Shown here piece after piece: positions 33,258 to 41,691 of a stretch of 64,000 bases of DNA. Both the position numbers and the translations under genes were made by a program. The stretch is from assembly GCA_049325315.1 (NCBI GenBank), contig JBMONB010000081.1, positions 1-64,000 of the forward strand. Reading direction: 5' to 3'. Every line of letters begins with the position of its first letter. Position 1 is the first letter of the stretch. Under the pieces are notes generated by a model. That model did not search any database and had not been told where the DNA came from. It saw only the letters and a list, made by a program, of their open reading frames with translations. This DNA comes from JAWLHU01 sp049325315 (GTDB taxonomy: Bacteria > Bacillota > Sulfobacillia > Symbiobacteriales > Symbiobacteriaceae).

Positions 33258-34500
33258 GCGACGGCTCTGGGCGCTGCTGCTGGCCGCCCTCATGCTGAGC
33301 GGCTGCTGGGACCTGACCTCCATTGAGGATGTGGCCTACGTGGTCAGCATCGGCGTTGACAAGGCGGAGGAGGAGTTCCTCTGGACCTTCCGGGTGGTGG
33401 AGGCGGAGTCGCTGCCGGTGGGTATGATGACGGTGGCCCCAAACCCCACCGGTGAGAACGAGCTCTCCTCCGGGCTGATGACGGCGCGGGCCCGGACCCT
33501 GGAGCAGGCGGTCCAGGTGCTTCAGCCCAGCTTTGCCCGGATTCTCTCGCTGGAGCATGTTCGCTTCGTCATTCTGGGGGAGGAGGTGGCCCGGGAGCGT
33601 CTCGGTCTGCTGCTCTCGCAGTTTCTTCGTCACCATGAGATTCGCCGTGCAGCCGGCATGGCGGTGGCGAGGGGCCGGGCGGTCGATGTGTTCCGCGAGA
33701 ACCAACCGGTGGGCGAGCGGAATCCCGCCAAGTTTCTGGAGGGGGTTCTGCTGGCGCAGAAGCGGTTTCATCTGAGCCCGCCGATGCGGGTTCAGCACTT
33801 CTACAACCGGGTGGCGGCGCCCGGGCTGGATGCTGTGTTGCCCCTGATCTCCGTCAACGAGGGCGCCCGGGGTGAGCCCGGGAGTCCCCTCCCGGCCATG
33901 GGCAGCCGTTCCCTGAAGGCCGGGGAGTTTCCCAGGAATGGCGGGAACCCCACGGAGGTGGCCGGTATGGCAGTCTTTCACAAGGACCGACTCATGGGCA
34001 TGCTGGACGTGAACGAGTCGATCGCCATCCTGGCGCTGCGGGGGGAGATGGGCAAGGTCTACCAGACGGTGCCGGACCTGGAGGGCAGGCCGATTACGAT
34101 CCGCTACGGCCAGGAGACCAAGCCGCAGTACCGGGTCTCGCTGGACGGGGAGAACGCAGCGGTGCAGATTCGGCTGGTGATCGACGGGGAGCTCATCTGC
34201 GTAGCGGGGATGACCGACTACACCGAGCCGACCATGCGCCGGCAGCTGGAGGAGCACATCGCCGCCTTCGCCGATGCGACGGTCTATAACCCGCTGGTCC
34301 GGAAGCTCTATAACGAGTGGGGGGCCGATCCGATCGGCCTGGGGCAGGTGGTGCGGCGGCGGTTTCCCACCTTTTTGCACTGGATGGAGTACGGGTGGTC
34401 GGACCGGATTCAAGAGGTGGTGGTGACGGTTCAGACCGAGTTCTTCGTCCGCCGGTTTGGGCTGCTGATCGAGCAGCCGGAAGAGCTGGGAGGCTGTTAA
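33250..34500 (+). CDS. gerKC: GerA-family germinant receptor C subunit (lipoprotein)
   Basis: Ger(x)C-type lipoprotein, 416 residues. The signal peptide begins with four arginines and ends in the lipobox LSGC, giving an N-terminal lipid-modified Cys followed by WDLTSIEDVAYVVSIGVDK, a family hallmark. The rest is the extracellular Spore_GerAC fold. GTG 33250 places the signal peptide correctly behind GAGGTGG; GTG 33241 adds three residues. It completes a three-gene receptor and is followed by a terminator. Confidence 0.93.
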   Translation: MRRRRLWALLLAALMLSGCWDLTSIEDVAYVVSIGVDKAEEEFLWTFRVVEAESLPVGMMTVAPNPTGENELSSGLMTARARTLEQAVQVLQPSFARILSLEHVRFVILGEEVARERLGLLLSQFLRHHEIRRAAGMAVARGRAVDVFRENQPVGERNPAKFLEGVLLAQKRFHLSPPMRVQHFYNRVAAPGLDAVLPLISVNEGARGEPGSPLPAMGSRSLKAGEFPRNGGNPTEVAGMAVFHKDRLMGMLDVNESIAILALRGEMGKVYQTVPDLEGRPITIRYGQETKPQYRVSLDGENAAVQIRLVIDGELICVAGMTDYTEPTMRRQLEEHIAAFADATVYNPLVRKLYNEWGADPIGLGQVVRRRFPTFLHWMEYGWSDRIQEVVVTVQTEFFVRRFGLLIEQPEELGGC

Positions 34501-34512
34501 GCGACCACACAG

Positions 34513-34548
34513 GACCGGGCCCGCCCTTGAGGGCAGGCCCGGTCTTTT
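34513..34548 (+). terminator. Rho-independent terminator after gerKC
   Basis: GACCGGGCC pairs with GGCCCGGTC around an inner GCCC/GGGC hairpin, followed by TTTTGCG. Confidence 0.85.
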
Positions 34549-34601
34549 GCGTCGTTCAGCTGTGGGGCCAGGCGATGGGGCGAGATTTTTTTGTGAGCCA
34601 A

Positions 34602-34627
34602 TGAACTCTGGCGCCCCCGCGGGCGTC
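34602..34627 (+). promoter_or_regulatory. Candidate SigY-type promoter
   Basis: TGAAC at 34602-34606 and CGTC at 34624-34627, 17 bases apart. This agrees with the pattern I recall for the autoregulated Bacillus subtilis sigY promoter (TGAACG, about 16 bases, CGTC). It stands about 20 bases before the first gene of an operon that itself encodes a SigY-like factor. Confidence 0.5.
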
Positions 34628-34647
34628 GGACCAGCAGGTGATGCAAA

Positions 34648-35562
34648 ATGAAGGACGCCATGATTGAACTGAACCATGTTTCCAAGGGGTTCTCAGGCCG
34701 GCCGGTCCTTGCCGATCTCAGCTTTGCGGTCAGGCCGGGCGAGATTCTCGGCTTCCTCGGCCCCAACGGTTCCGGCAAGACGACGACCGTTCGCCTGATG
34801 AACGGCGTGATCCACCCCGACGGCGGACAGATTCGGGTGAACGGTTACGATCCGGTGCATGACGGTGACGCCATCCGCCGGATGAGCGGGATTCTAACCG
34901 AATCGGCCGGCTTCTACCTGAACATGACGGGGCTGGAGAACCTGCGGTTCTACGCGCAGATCTACGGGGTGACCGACCGGCGCCGCCCGGTGGAGCTGCT
35001 GGAGGAGTTCGGCCTCGCCGACGCCGCCGACCGGAAGGTGGGCGCCTACTCCACCGGCATGAAGAAGCGGCTGGGGCTGGCCAAGGCGCTCCTGCACCGG
35101 CCGGAGCTGCTTTTCTTAGACGAGCCGACCAACGGCCTCGACCCGGAGGGCATCCGCATGGTGCTCCAGTACATCAAGGAGCTGAACCAGCGGCACGGCA
35201 CGACGATCATTCTCTGCTCGCACCTGCTCCAGCAGCTGGAGGTGGTCTGCCAGCGGTATGTCTTCCTGCTGGGTGGCAGGGTGATCGAGCAGGGCACCCT
35301 GCCGGAGCTGGAGGCGAAGCACAACCCGACCGTCACCCTGGAGGTCGAGACCGACCTGGCGCTGGCCGATGGCGAATACCGGGGCGTGCCGGTGAAGCGG
35401 CTGGACCCCTCCCGGCTGGCCTTTACGCTGCCGGGGCGGGAGGCGGTGCCGGGGCTGCTGCGGGAGCTGAGCCAGGAGGCGTCGGTCTACAGCGCCACCC
35501 CGGAGGGGCAGGACCTGGAGGCGCTCTACTTCAAGATCCGGAGGGCTGTTAGCCATGAATAA
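34648..35562 (+). CDS. ABC transporter ATP-binding protein (YxlF-like)
   Basis: 304 residues with Walker A GPNGSGKTTTVRLMNG, signature YSTGMKKRLGLAKALL (the S of LSGG is kept as STG), Walker B LLFLDEPTNGLDPEGI and H-loop ILCSHLLQ. It pairs with the permease encoded next, overlapping it by eight bases. In Bacillus the sigY operon ends with an equivalent ABC pair, YxlF-YxlG. ATG 34648 follows AGGTGAT. The substrate is unknown; antibiotic or bacteriocin-related export is the usual guess for this class. Confidence 0.9.
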   Translation: MKDAMIELNHVSKGFSGRPVLADLSFAVRPGEILGFLGPNGSGKTTTVRLMNGVIHPDGGQIRVNGYDPVHDGDAIRRMSGILTESAGFYLNMTGLENLRFYAQIYGVTDRRRPVELLEEFGLADAADRKVGAYSTGMKKRLGLAKALLHRPELLFLDEPTNGLDPEGIRMVLQYIKELNQRHGTTIILCSHLLQQLEVVCQRYVFLLGGRVIEQGTLPELEAKHNPTVTLEVETDLALADGEYRGVPVKRLDPSRLAFTLPGREAVPGLLRELSQEASVYSATPEGQDLEALYFKIRRAVSHE

Positions 35563-36385
35563 GCGAGCGATCTATGCCATTGCGATCAAGGATATCCGGG
35601 CGATTACCGCCAACCTGCAGGTCTGGCTGCCGATGGCGATCCTGCCGGTGGTGATGGGGGTGCTGGTGCCCACCATCATGGTCATCGCCCTGCGGTATGG
35701 TGTCGAAGGGTCCGACGAGGTCCAGATGCTCCTCCAGTGGATTGAGCGGATGCCGCCCGGCGCACTGCGGGCGAAGCTGGAGTCCTTCCCGACCCTGAAC
35801 CACCAGGTGATCTACCTGGCGGCCAACTACCTGCTGGCCCCCTTCTTCCTGCTGATTCCGCTCATGACCGCCTCGGTGGTCTCGGCCGACTCCTTTGCCG
35901 GCGAGAAGGAGCGGGGCACCCTGGAGACGCTGCTCTTCGCCCCGGTGGACATGCGTTCGCTCTTCACCGGCAAGGTGCTGGCCGCGTTCATTCCGGCGGT
36001 GCTCCTGTCGCTGGGAACCTTCGTGATCTGCGCCGTCGCCGTCAACCTGGCCGGCTGGTCACTCTTCGGGGAGATCTTCTTCCCGCACCTGAACTGGCTG
36101 CCGCTGCTGCTCCTCGTGATCCCGATGATCAGCCTGCTGGCGATTCTGGTCAATGTCTTTATCAGCGCCCGGGTGGCCTCGTTCCAGGCGGCCTACCAGA
36201 TGGGCGGCCTGGTGGTGCTCCCGCTGCTGGCGGTGGTGGCCGGGCAGCTCACCGGCGTGGTGGTGCTCGACACCGTGGCGGTCCTGGTGGCCGGCCTGGT
36301 GCTGGCGCTGGTAAACTTCTTCCTGCTTCAGCAGGTGCTGCGCCGTCTGGATCGAAACCTTCTCTTCGCGAGCCAGATCAAGTAG
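35555..36385 (+). CDS. ABC transporter permease (YxlG-like)
   Basis: 276 residues, six predicted membrane segments, of the ABC-2 class. The amphipathic segment SFAGEKERGTLETLLFAPVD after the second helix is characteristic. It is encoded between its ATPase and the sigma factor gene. The start overlaps the ATPase gene, indicating translational coupling. The equivalent Bacillus protein is YxlG. Confidence 0.88.
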   Translation: MNKRAIYAIAIKDIRAITANLQVWLPMAILPVVMGVLVPTIMVIALRYGVEGSDEVQMLLQWIERMPPGALRAKLESFPTLNHQVIYLAANYLLAPFFLLIPLMTASVVSADSFAGEKERGTLETLLFAPVDMRSLFTGKVLAAFIPAVLLSLGTFVICAVAVNLAGWSLFGEIFFPHLNWLPLLLLVIPMISLLAILVNVFISARVASFQAAYQMGGLVVLPLLAVVAGQLTGVVVLDTVAVLVAGLVLALVNFFLLQQVLRRLDRNLLFASQIK

Positions 36386-36424
36386 GCCGGCTCGACGCGG
36401 CCCCGCGAGGCAGAGGTGACACAT

Positions 36425-36952
36425 GTGGACGAAGCAGCCCTGATCAGCAAGGCCCAGCGAGGCGACTCGGTGGCGCTGGCCCGGCTGCTCCAGATGCACT
36501 ACCTTTCGGTCAAGAAGTACCTGGTCACTGTCACCTTTGACCGGAACCTCTCGGAGGACCTGACCCAGGAGACGATGATCCGAGCGATTCAGCGAATCGG
36601 CCAGTTCGGGGGGCGCTCCCGCTTCTCCACCTGGCTGATCGCCATCGCCACCAACCTCTACATGGACTGGCTGCGCAAGCAGAAGCGGGAGAGGCGGCTG
36701 GAGGAGGATGCGATCCAGTCGCTGCTCCTGCGACCAGCCGATGTCGACCCGGAGGGCGAGGTGCGGGAGTTGCTGGACCGGCTTCACCAGCTGCCCCGCG
36801 ATGTCTCGCTCCCGCTGATCCTCAAGCATTACTACGGCTACACGTACGAGGAGATCGCCGGCTGGATGGACCTCCCCGTGGGCACGGTGAAGTCGCGGAT
36901 CTTCAACGCCATCCGATCGTTGCGGAAGGGGGATTCGGATGAGCAGCCATGA
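36425..36952 (+). CDS. sigY: ECF sigma factor, SigY-like
   Basis: 175 residues. Region 2 is at about 20-90 (NLSEDLTQETMIRAIQRIGQ, FSTWLIAIATNLYMDWLRKQ) and region 4 at about 115-165 (YTYEEIAGWMDLPVGTVKSR). Context supports SigY: the following two genes look like YxlC and YxlD and the preceding two like YxlF and YxlG. GTG 36425 is preferred because AGAGGTGA lies five bases upstream; GTG 36416 overlaps that site. The order is rotated relative to Bacillus, where sigma comes first. Confidence 0.88.
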   Translation: MDEAALISKAQRGDSVALARLLQMHYLSVKKYLVTVTFDRNLSEDLTQETMIRAIQRIGQFGGRSRFSTWLIAIATNLYMDWLRKQKRERRLEEDAIQSLLLRPADVDPEGEVRELLDRLHQLPRDVSLPLILKHYYGYTYEEIAGWMDLPVGTVKSRIFNAIRSLRKGDSDEQP

Positions 36953-37268
36953 TGACCAGACCGGGCAGCCGGGCTGGGAGCGCCTGCTGAAGCAGGGGCT
37001 GGACCGGGTCGGTGACCTGGGCGACGAGCAGCCGCCCAACCTGGGTGCGCTCCAGATGCTGGTGGCAGCGACCCAGGCGGAGCAGCGGCGGCAGCTTCAG
37101 GCCGACCTGCTCAAATTCTGGGCGGTGGCGGCGATGCTGCTGGCGGTCCTTGCCTTCGCCTACCTGGAGGAGCCTGTCTACTTCATTGCCTTCCAAGGAG
37201 CGGTGACGCTGCTCTCGCTGGTGGGGGCGGTCCTCTGGTATGCCGGGGCGAGGCGGGTGACCGAATGA
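36939..37268 (+). CDS. yxlC: YxlC-like anti-sigma membrane protein
   Basis: 109 residues: a soluble N-terminal half of about 60 residues and two membrane helices (about 62-80 and 85-103). Size, topology and position after the sigma gene match YxlC, the negative regulator of SigY in Bacillus. The N-terminal part would bind the sigma factor. It overlaps the sigma gene by 14 bases and the next gene by four. Confidence 0.75.
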   Translation: MSSHDDQTGQPGWERLLKQGLDRVGDLGDEQPPNLGALQMLVAATQAEQRRQLQADLLKFWAVAAMLLAVLAFAYLEEPVYFIAFQGAVTLLSLVGAVLWYAGARRVTE

Positions 37269-37465
37269 AGCTGAACACCACCGCCGATCTGCCCTGGTAC
37301 GGCTGGGTGGCCCTGGTTCTGCTGCTGGGCGCCCAGGGGACCTGGCTCTTCCTGGACGCCCGGAAGCGGGGGGCTCGGGCCTGGTTCTGGGGGCTCTGGG
37401 GGCTGATCCAGTTCCCTATGCCGACCCTGTTCTATTGGTTCTTCGTGCTCCGCCGCCAGAAGTAA
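37265..37465 (+). CDS. yxlD: YxlD-like small membrane protein
   Basis: 66 residues with two membrane helices (about 9-28 and 40-60) joined by a short basic loop (DARKRGARAW). This is the shape of YxlD, which with YxlC keeps SigY inactive in Bacillus. It also resembles the phospholipase D nuclease N-terminal membrane family. Its ATG overlaps the previous stop (ATGA). A terminator follows directly after the stop. Confidence 0.75.
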   Translation: MKLNTTADLPWYGWVALVLLLGAQGTWLFLDARKRGARAWFWGLWGLIQFPMPTLFYWFFVLRRQK

Positions 37466-37499
37466 GGCCGCCCCGGTTGCCTGGGGCGGCCTTCTGCTT
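37466..37499 (+). terminator. Terminator of the sigY operon
   Basis: GGCCGCCCC, loop GGTTGCCT, GGGGCGGCC, then TTCTGCTT. It lies between convergent genes and could serve both. Confidence 0.75.
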
Positions 37500-38079
37500 A
37501 GAGCTGAATCTGGGTGCCGAGCAGGGTCAGGAACTGGTTGATCCAGGCCGGATGCGCCGGCCAGGCGGGGGCGGTGACCAGGTTCCCGTCGGTGACCGCC
37601 TGGTCGACCTCAATCTCCACATAGGTGCCGCCCGCCCGGGTCACATCGGGGCCGACGGCGGGGTAGCATGAGCACTTGCGCCCCTCCAGGATGTTGGCGG
37701 CGGCCAGCACCTGCGCCCCGTGGCAGATAGCGGCGATCGGTTTGTTGGTGATGGCGAAGTGGCGGGTGATGGCCAGGACCTTCTCATCCAACCGGATGTA
37801 CTCGGGGGCCCTTCCGCCCGGGATCACCAGGGCGTCGTACTCCTCGGGCTTCACCTGGTCAAAGGAGAGGTTGAGGGTGAAGCCGTGGCCGGGCTTCTCG
37901 GTGTAGGTCTGGTCGCCTTCGAAGTCGTGGATGGCGGTTTTGATCTTCTCGCCGGCCTTCTTGCCCGGGCAGGTGGCGAAGACCTCGTGTCCGATCGCCT
38001 TCAGCGCCTGGAAGGGAACCATCAGCTCGTAGTCCTCCACAAAGTCGCCGGTCAGGAACAGGATCTTCTTGATCGTCAT
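37498..38079 (-). CDS. DJ-1/PfpI family protein
   Basis: 193 residues, class I glutamine amidotransferase-like fold. The nucleophile elbow AICHGAQVLAAA carries the reactive Cys, and an acidic residue near the N-terminus (DFVEDYELMVPFQAL) completes the DJ-1 site. Members act as glyoxalase III/deglycase enzymes, chaperones or, as PfpI, peptidases. ATG 38079 has AAGGAG eight bases upstream; the frame back to 38178 is not needed. It is a single gene convergent with the sigY operon. Confidence 0.9.
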   Translation of the reverse strand: MTIKKILFLTGDFVEDYELMVPFQALKAIGHEVFATCPGKKAGEKIKTAIHDFEGDQTYTEKPGHGFTLNLSFDQVKPEEYDALVIPGGRAPEYIRLDEKVLAITRHFAITNKPIAAICHGAQVLAAANILEGRKCSCYPAVGPDVTRAGGTYVEIEVDQAVTDGNLVTAPAWPAHPAWINQFLTLLGTQIQL

Positions 38080-38318
38080 CGATACCGCTCCTTTCAGCTC
38101 TCCGTCTGGTTGAGACCGCTGCGCCCTGGCGCAGGGTAAGGATTCGGCGCAGCCAGAAAGGTTCCTGCTTGTAATCATAATATTCTGTCTATACTTCGTT
38201 AGGGCAAAGGATCAAGGCCCGTACTTTTCTCGGTCGCGTCAAACCGGGTAGAATAGCCTGGAAGGCGTCGGTCTGGTTCACTTCTCTGGTTGCCTGCAAC
38301 TGAACGGAGGGACTCTCC

Positions 38319-39587
38319 TTGACCATCTGGCATCGTTTGCTCCCCACCTGCCCGGACCCGATCGCCCTGGCGGCGTCGGAGGCGCTGGCGCTGGTAAAGC
38401 CGCTCTGGGAGGCGGTCGATGAGCGGGTTCTGCTCAACCAGGCCAAGGTGCTGCGGGCGTTTCAGGAGGCGGGGGTGGCGGATATCCACTTCGCCGCCTC
38501 CACGGGCTATGGCTACAGCGACATCGGGCGGGAGAAGATCGAGGAGGTCTTTGCCCGCACCTTCGGCACCGAGTCGGCCCTGGTCCGGGTTCAGTTCGCC
38601 TCGGGGACCCATGCCATTGCCGCCGGGCTCTTCGGGGCGCTGCGGCCGGGCGACCGGCTGGTGGCCGCCGCCGGCACGCCCTACGACACGCTCCGCCAGG
38701 TGATTCACGGGGCGCCGGGCTGCCTCACGGAGTGGGGCGTCGCCTACGAGGAGGTCCCGCTGCTCCCGGAGGGCGCCGTCGACCTGGAGGCGGTGAGCCG
38801 GGCGGCGGTGGGCGCCCGCTGCGTCTTCGTTCAGCGCTCCCGGGGCTACTCGCTCCGCCCGACCCTCTCGGTGGCCGAGATCGGGGAGATCATAAGGGCG
38901 GTGAAGGCGGCCAACCCGGAGGCGGTGGTGGTGGTCGACAACTGCTACGGCGAGTTCGTGGAGGAGCGGGAGCCCTCTGAGGTGGGGGCTGACCTGACCT
39001 GCGGCTCGCTGATCAAGAACCCGGGCGGGGGAATTGCCCCCACGGGGGGCTATGTGGCGGGGCGGAGCGATCTGGTGGAGCGGGCTGCCGCCCGGCTGAT
39101 CGCCCCGGGCATCGGGCTGGAGGTGGGCGCCAACCTGGGGGTCAACCGGCTGTTGCTTCAGGGCTTCTTCCTGGCGCCCCACGTGACGGGTCAGGCGCTC
39201 CAAGGCGCCCAGTTCACCGCCGCTTTCTTCAGCAGGCTGGGCTTTGGGGTCCGTCCGGCCTACGATGCGGAGCGGTCGGACCTGGTGCAAGCGGTGGAGC
39301 TGGGCTCGGCCGGGGGGCTGGTCGCCTTTTGCGAGGCGGTCCAGCGCTCCAGCCCGGTCGATGCGCACGTGCGTCCCGAGCCGTGGGACATGCCGGGCTA
39401 CACGGACCAGGTGATCATGGCGGCGGGCACCTTTGTGCAGGGCTCCTCGATCGAGCTCTCTGCCGATGGGCCCATGCGCCCGCCCTATGCCGCCTACTTC
39501 CAGGGCGGGCTGACCCGTGAGCATGTGATCTACGCAGCGCTGAACGCCGCGAACGAATTGGCCGGCCGTGGGATCTTAAAGATATAG
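38319..39587 (+). CDS. ynbB: YnbB-like PLP-dependent lyase (aluminium resistance/methionine gamma-lyase family)
   Basis: 422 residues. Cys/Met-metabolism PLP fold: AAASTGYGYSDIGREKIEEV-like N-terminus (read as FAASTGYGYSDIGREKIEE), substrate/PLP stretch VQFASGTHAIAAGLFG, VVVDNCYGEFVE, and the PLP Lys in SLIKNPGGG. It lies between hflX and glnA, as ynbB does in Bacillus, with two accessory blocks inserted. The physiological reaction is uncertain; C-S lyase activity is likely. TTG 38319 follows GGAGGGACTCTCC. Confidence 0.92.
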   Translation: MTIWHRLLPTCPDPIALAASEALALVKPLWEAVDERVLLNQAKVLRAFQEAGVADIHFAASTGYGYSDIGREKIEEVFARTFGTESALVRVQFASGTHAIAAGLFGALRPGDRLVAAAGTPYDTLRQVIHGAPGCLTEWGVAYEEVPLLPEGAVDLEAVSRAAVGARCVFVQRSRGYSLRPTLSVAEIGEIIRAVKAANPEAVVVVDNCYGEFVEEREPSEVGADLTCGSLIKNPGGGIAPTGGYVAGRSDLVERAAARLIAPGIGLEVGANLGVNRLLLQGFFLAPHVTGQALQGAQFTAAFFSRLGFGVRPAYDAERSDLVQAVELGSAGGLVAFCEAVQRSSPVDAHVRPEPWDMPGYTDQVIMAAGTFVQGSSIELSADGPMRPPYAAYFQGGLTREHVIYAALNAANELAGRGILKI

Positions 39588-39641
39588 GCGTCCTGGCAGG
39601 GAAAAGGGGGCGCTCCCGTACAATAATAGGGAGGAGAGGTG

Positions 39642-40133
39642 ATGGGGGTGACGGCGCAGGTGATCGCCTTCAGCCTCGCCGTGATCGTGATGCTGGTTGG
39701 GGTAGTCGGGACGTTCTTCCCGGCGATTCCCGGCCTGCCGCTGATCTGGCTGGCGATGCTTGGCTACGGCTTCTTCGAGGGGTTCCGGGAGATGACGCTG
39801 ACCTTCCTGGCGGTGACGCTCCTGGTGGTGGCTGCGACACAGGTGGCCGAGCACTACGCCCGGGCCTGGGGCGCCCAGCGCTTCGGGGCGGGCAGGGCCG
39901 GCGCCTGGGGGGCCGTGATCGGCTCCATTGCCGGGCTCTTCTTCATGCCGCTGGGCCTGGTGCTCGGGCCGTTCCTCGGCGCCATGCTCTTTGAGCTGGT
40001 GGCCGGGCGACCCGGCAAGGAGGCGGTCCGGGCCGGTGTGGGCGGCCTCGTGGGCGTCTTGGGCTCCGTCGTGGTCAACGTGATCGTTGCGCTCAGTCTT
40101 ACGATCGCCTTCATTCTCAAGGTCCTCATTTAA
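39642..40133 (+). CDS. DUF456 membrane protein
   Basis: 163 residues with about five membrane helices and the glycine-rich signature of DUF456 (VVGTFFPAIPGLPLIWLAML, then GAVIGSIAGLFFMPLGLVLG, and PFLGAMLFEL). No function is established for the family. ATG 39642 follows GGGAGGAG. It ends 12 bases before glnA and is probably cotranscribed with it. Confidence 0.85.
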   Translation: MGVTAQVIAFSLAVIVMLVGVVGTFFPAIPGLPLIWLAMLGYGFFEGFREMTLTFLAVTLLVVAATQVAEHYARAWGAQRFGAGRAGAWGAVIGSIAGLFFMPLGLVLGPFLGAMLFELVAGRPGKEAVRAGVGGLVGVLGSVVVNVIVALSLTIAFILKVLI

Positions 40134-40145
40134 GGGGGGTCCCGT

Positions 40146-41492
40146 GTGAATCATAGCCGTCCGCAGTCGAGGGAAGAGGTCATGGATCGGGTCAAGGAGC
40201 TGGACGTCCGGTTTATCCGGCTCCAGTTCACCGACATCCTTGGGGTGATCAAGAACGTGGATATCCCCGTGGAGCAGCTGCCCAAGGCGCTCGATGGCCA
40301 GCTCCTCTTCGACGGCTCGTCGATTGAGGGGTTTGTGCGCATTGAGGAGTCCGACATGCTGCTCAAGCCTGACCCGACCACCTTTGCCGTCTTCCCCTGG
40401 CAGGAGCAGGGCGAGGGGGCGACCGCCCGCCTCATCTGCGATATCTATAACGCCGACGGCACGCCGTTCGTTGGCGACCCCCGGGGCACGCTGAAGCGGA
40501 TCTGCGCCGAGGCGGCCGCCATGGGCTACGTAATGAATGTCGGGCCGGAGCCGGAGTTCTTCCTCTTCCAGCGGGAGCCAGATGGCCGGCCCACCACCCG
40601 GACCAACGACCAGGCCTCCTACTTTGACCTGGGGCCGGTGGACCGGGGCGAGGAGTGCCGGCGCGACTGCGTGCTGGCGCTGCAGAAGATGGGCTTTGAG
40701 ATCGAGTCCTCGCACCACGAGGTCTCCCCCGGGCAGCACGAGATCGACTTCAAGTACACCGACGCGGTCCACACAGCGGACAACATCGCCACCTTCCGCT
40801 TCGTTGTGCGGACGATCGCCCTGCAGCACGGGCTCTTCGCCTCCTTCATGCCCAAGCCGCTGATGGGCGTCAACGGGTCGGGGATGCACCTGCACCAGTC
40901 GCTCTTTACCCTCGACGGTCAGAACGCCTTTGTCGACCCGAACGACCCCAGCGGGGTCTCCAAGGTCTGCATGCAGTATATTGCGGGGATGCTGACCCAT
41001 GCCAAGGCCTACACGGCAATCTGCAACCCGCTGGTCAACTCCTACAAGCGGCTGGTGCCGGGCTATGAGGCGCCGGTCTATATCGCCTGGTCGGAGCGGA
41101 ACCGCTCGCCGCTGGTCCGGATTCCGGCCCGTCGGGGCAAGTCGACCCGCATTGAGCTGCGGAGCCCCGACCCCTCGTGCAACCCGTACCTGGCGCTGGC
41201 CGCCACCCTGGCGGCCGGGCTTGACGGGATCAAGAAGGGTCTCACCCCGCCGCCGGCGATCAACCGGAACATCTACACCATGAGCCCGGCGGAGCGGGCA
41301 GCCGAGGGGATCGACTCGCTGCCGCACAACCTGCGCGACGCCCTCCGGGAGCTGGAGGCGGACGATGTGATCCGCGACGCCCTGGGCGAGCATATCTTCA
41401 ACAACTTCATGGAAGCAAAGCTGATCGAGTGGGATATCTACCGGACCCAGGTCCACCAGTGGGAGCTGGACCAGTACCTGGCGATCTTCTAG
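40146..41492 (+). CDS. glnA: Glutamine synthetase, type I
   Basis: Makes glutamine from glutamate, ammonia and ATP. 448 residues, the GSI-alpha length, without the adenylylation loop of GSI-beta. Signatures: FDGSSIEGFVRIEESDMLL, the metal motif VGPEPEFFLF, NGSGMHLHQSL and the ATP-site NPYLALAATLAAGL. The conserved Arg of Bacillus-type feedback inhibition lies in a similar context (DIYRTQVHQWELDQYL at the C-terminus). No glnR gene precedes it, unlike Bacillus, so nitrogen control must work differently or from elsewhere. GTG 40146 follows AAGGGGGG. Confidence 0.97.
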   Translation: MNHSRPQSREEVMDRVKELDVRFIRLQFTDILGVIKNVDIPVEQLPKALDGQLLFDGSSIEGFVRIEESDMLLKPDPTTFAVFPWQEQGEGATARLICDIYNADGTPFVGDPRGTLKRICAEAAAMGYVMNVGPEPEFFLFQREPDGRPTTRTNDQASYFDLGPVDRGEECRRDCVLALQKMGFEIESSHHEVSPGQHEIDFKYTDAVHTADNIATFRFVVRTIALQHGLFASFMPKPLMGVNGSGMHLHQSLFTLDGQNAFVDPNDPSGVSKVCMQYIAGMLTHAKAYTAICNPLVNSYKRLVPGYEAPVYIAWSERNRSPLVRIPARRGKSTRIELRSPDPSCNPYLALAATLAAGLDGIKKGLTPPPAINRNIYTMSPAERAAEGIDSLPHNLRDALRELEADDVIRDALGEHIFNNFMEAKLIEWDIYRTQVHQWELDQYLAIF

Positions 41493-41502
41493 CCCAAGCA
41501 GC

Positions 41503-41537
41503 GAGGCAGCACACCCGATGTGCTGCCTCATTTTTTT
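41503..41537 (+). terminator. Rho-independent terminator after glnA
   Basis: GAGGCAGCACA, loop CCCGA, TGTGCTGCCTC, then ATTTTTTT. A perfect 11-bp stem with a long T run. Confidence 0.95.
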
Positions 41538-41691
41538 GGTCCGGCCCCCCAGGTGGAAGGAGGGACGGACTGCTCCGGTAGACTTTCGTGCTATTGTAAT
41601 CGGAATAGACAGGTTTTTCAGTGAACAATGGCGAACTTGCGCGATGCGTCTATCCACCTAATGGGATCTGCCTGAAGGGGAGGTGACCATC

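Noticed and set aside
39576..41657. 693-codon open frame antisense to glnA and the DUF456 gene
   Set aside because: Shadow of two certain genes; no start signal and no recognisable domain.
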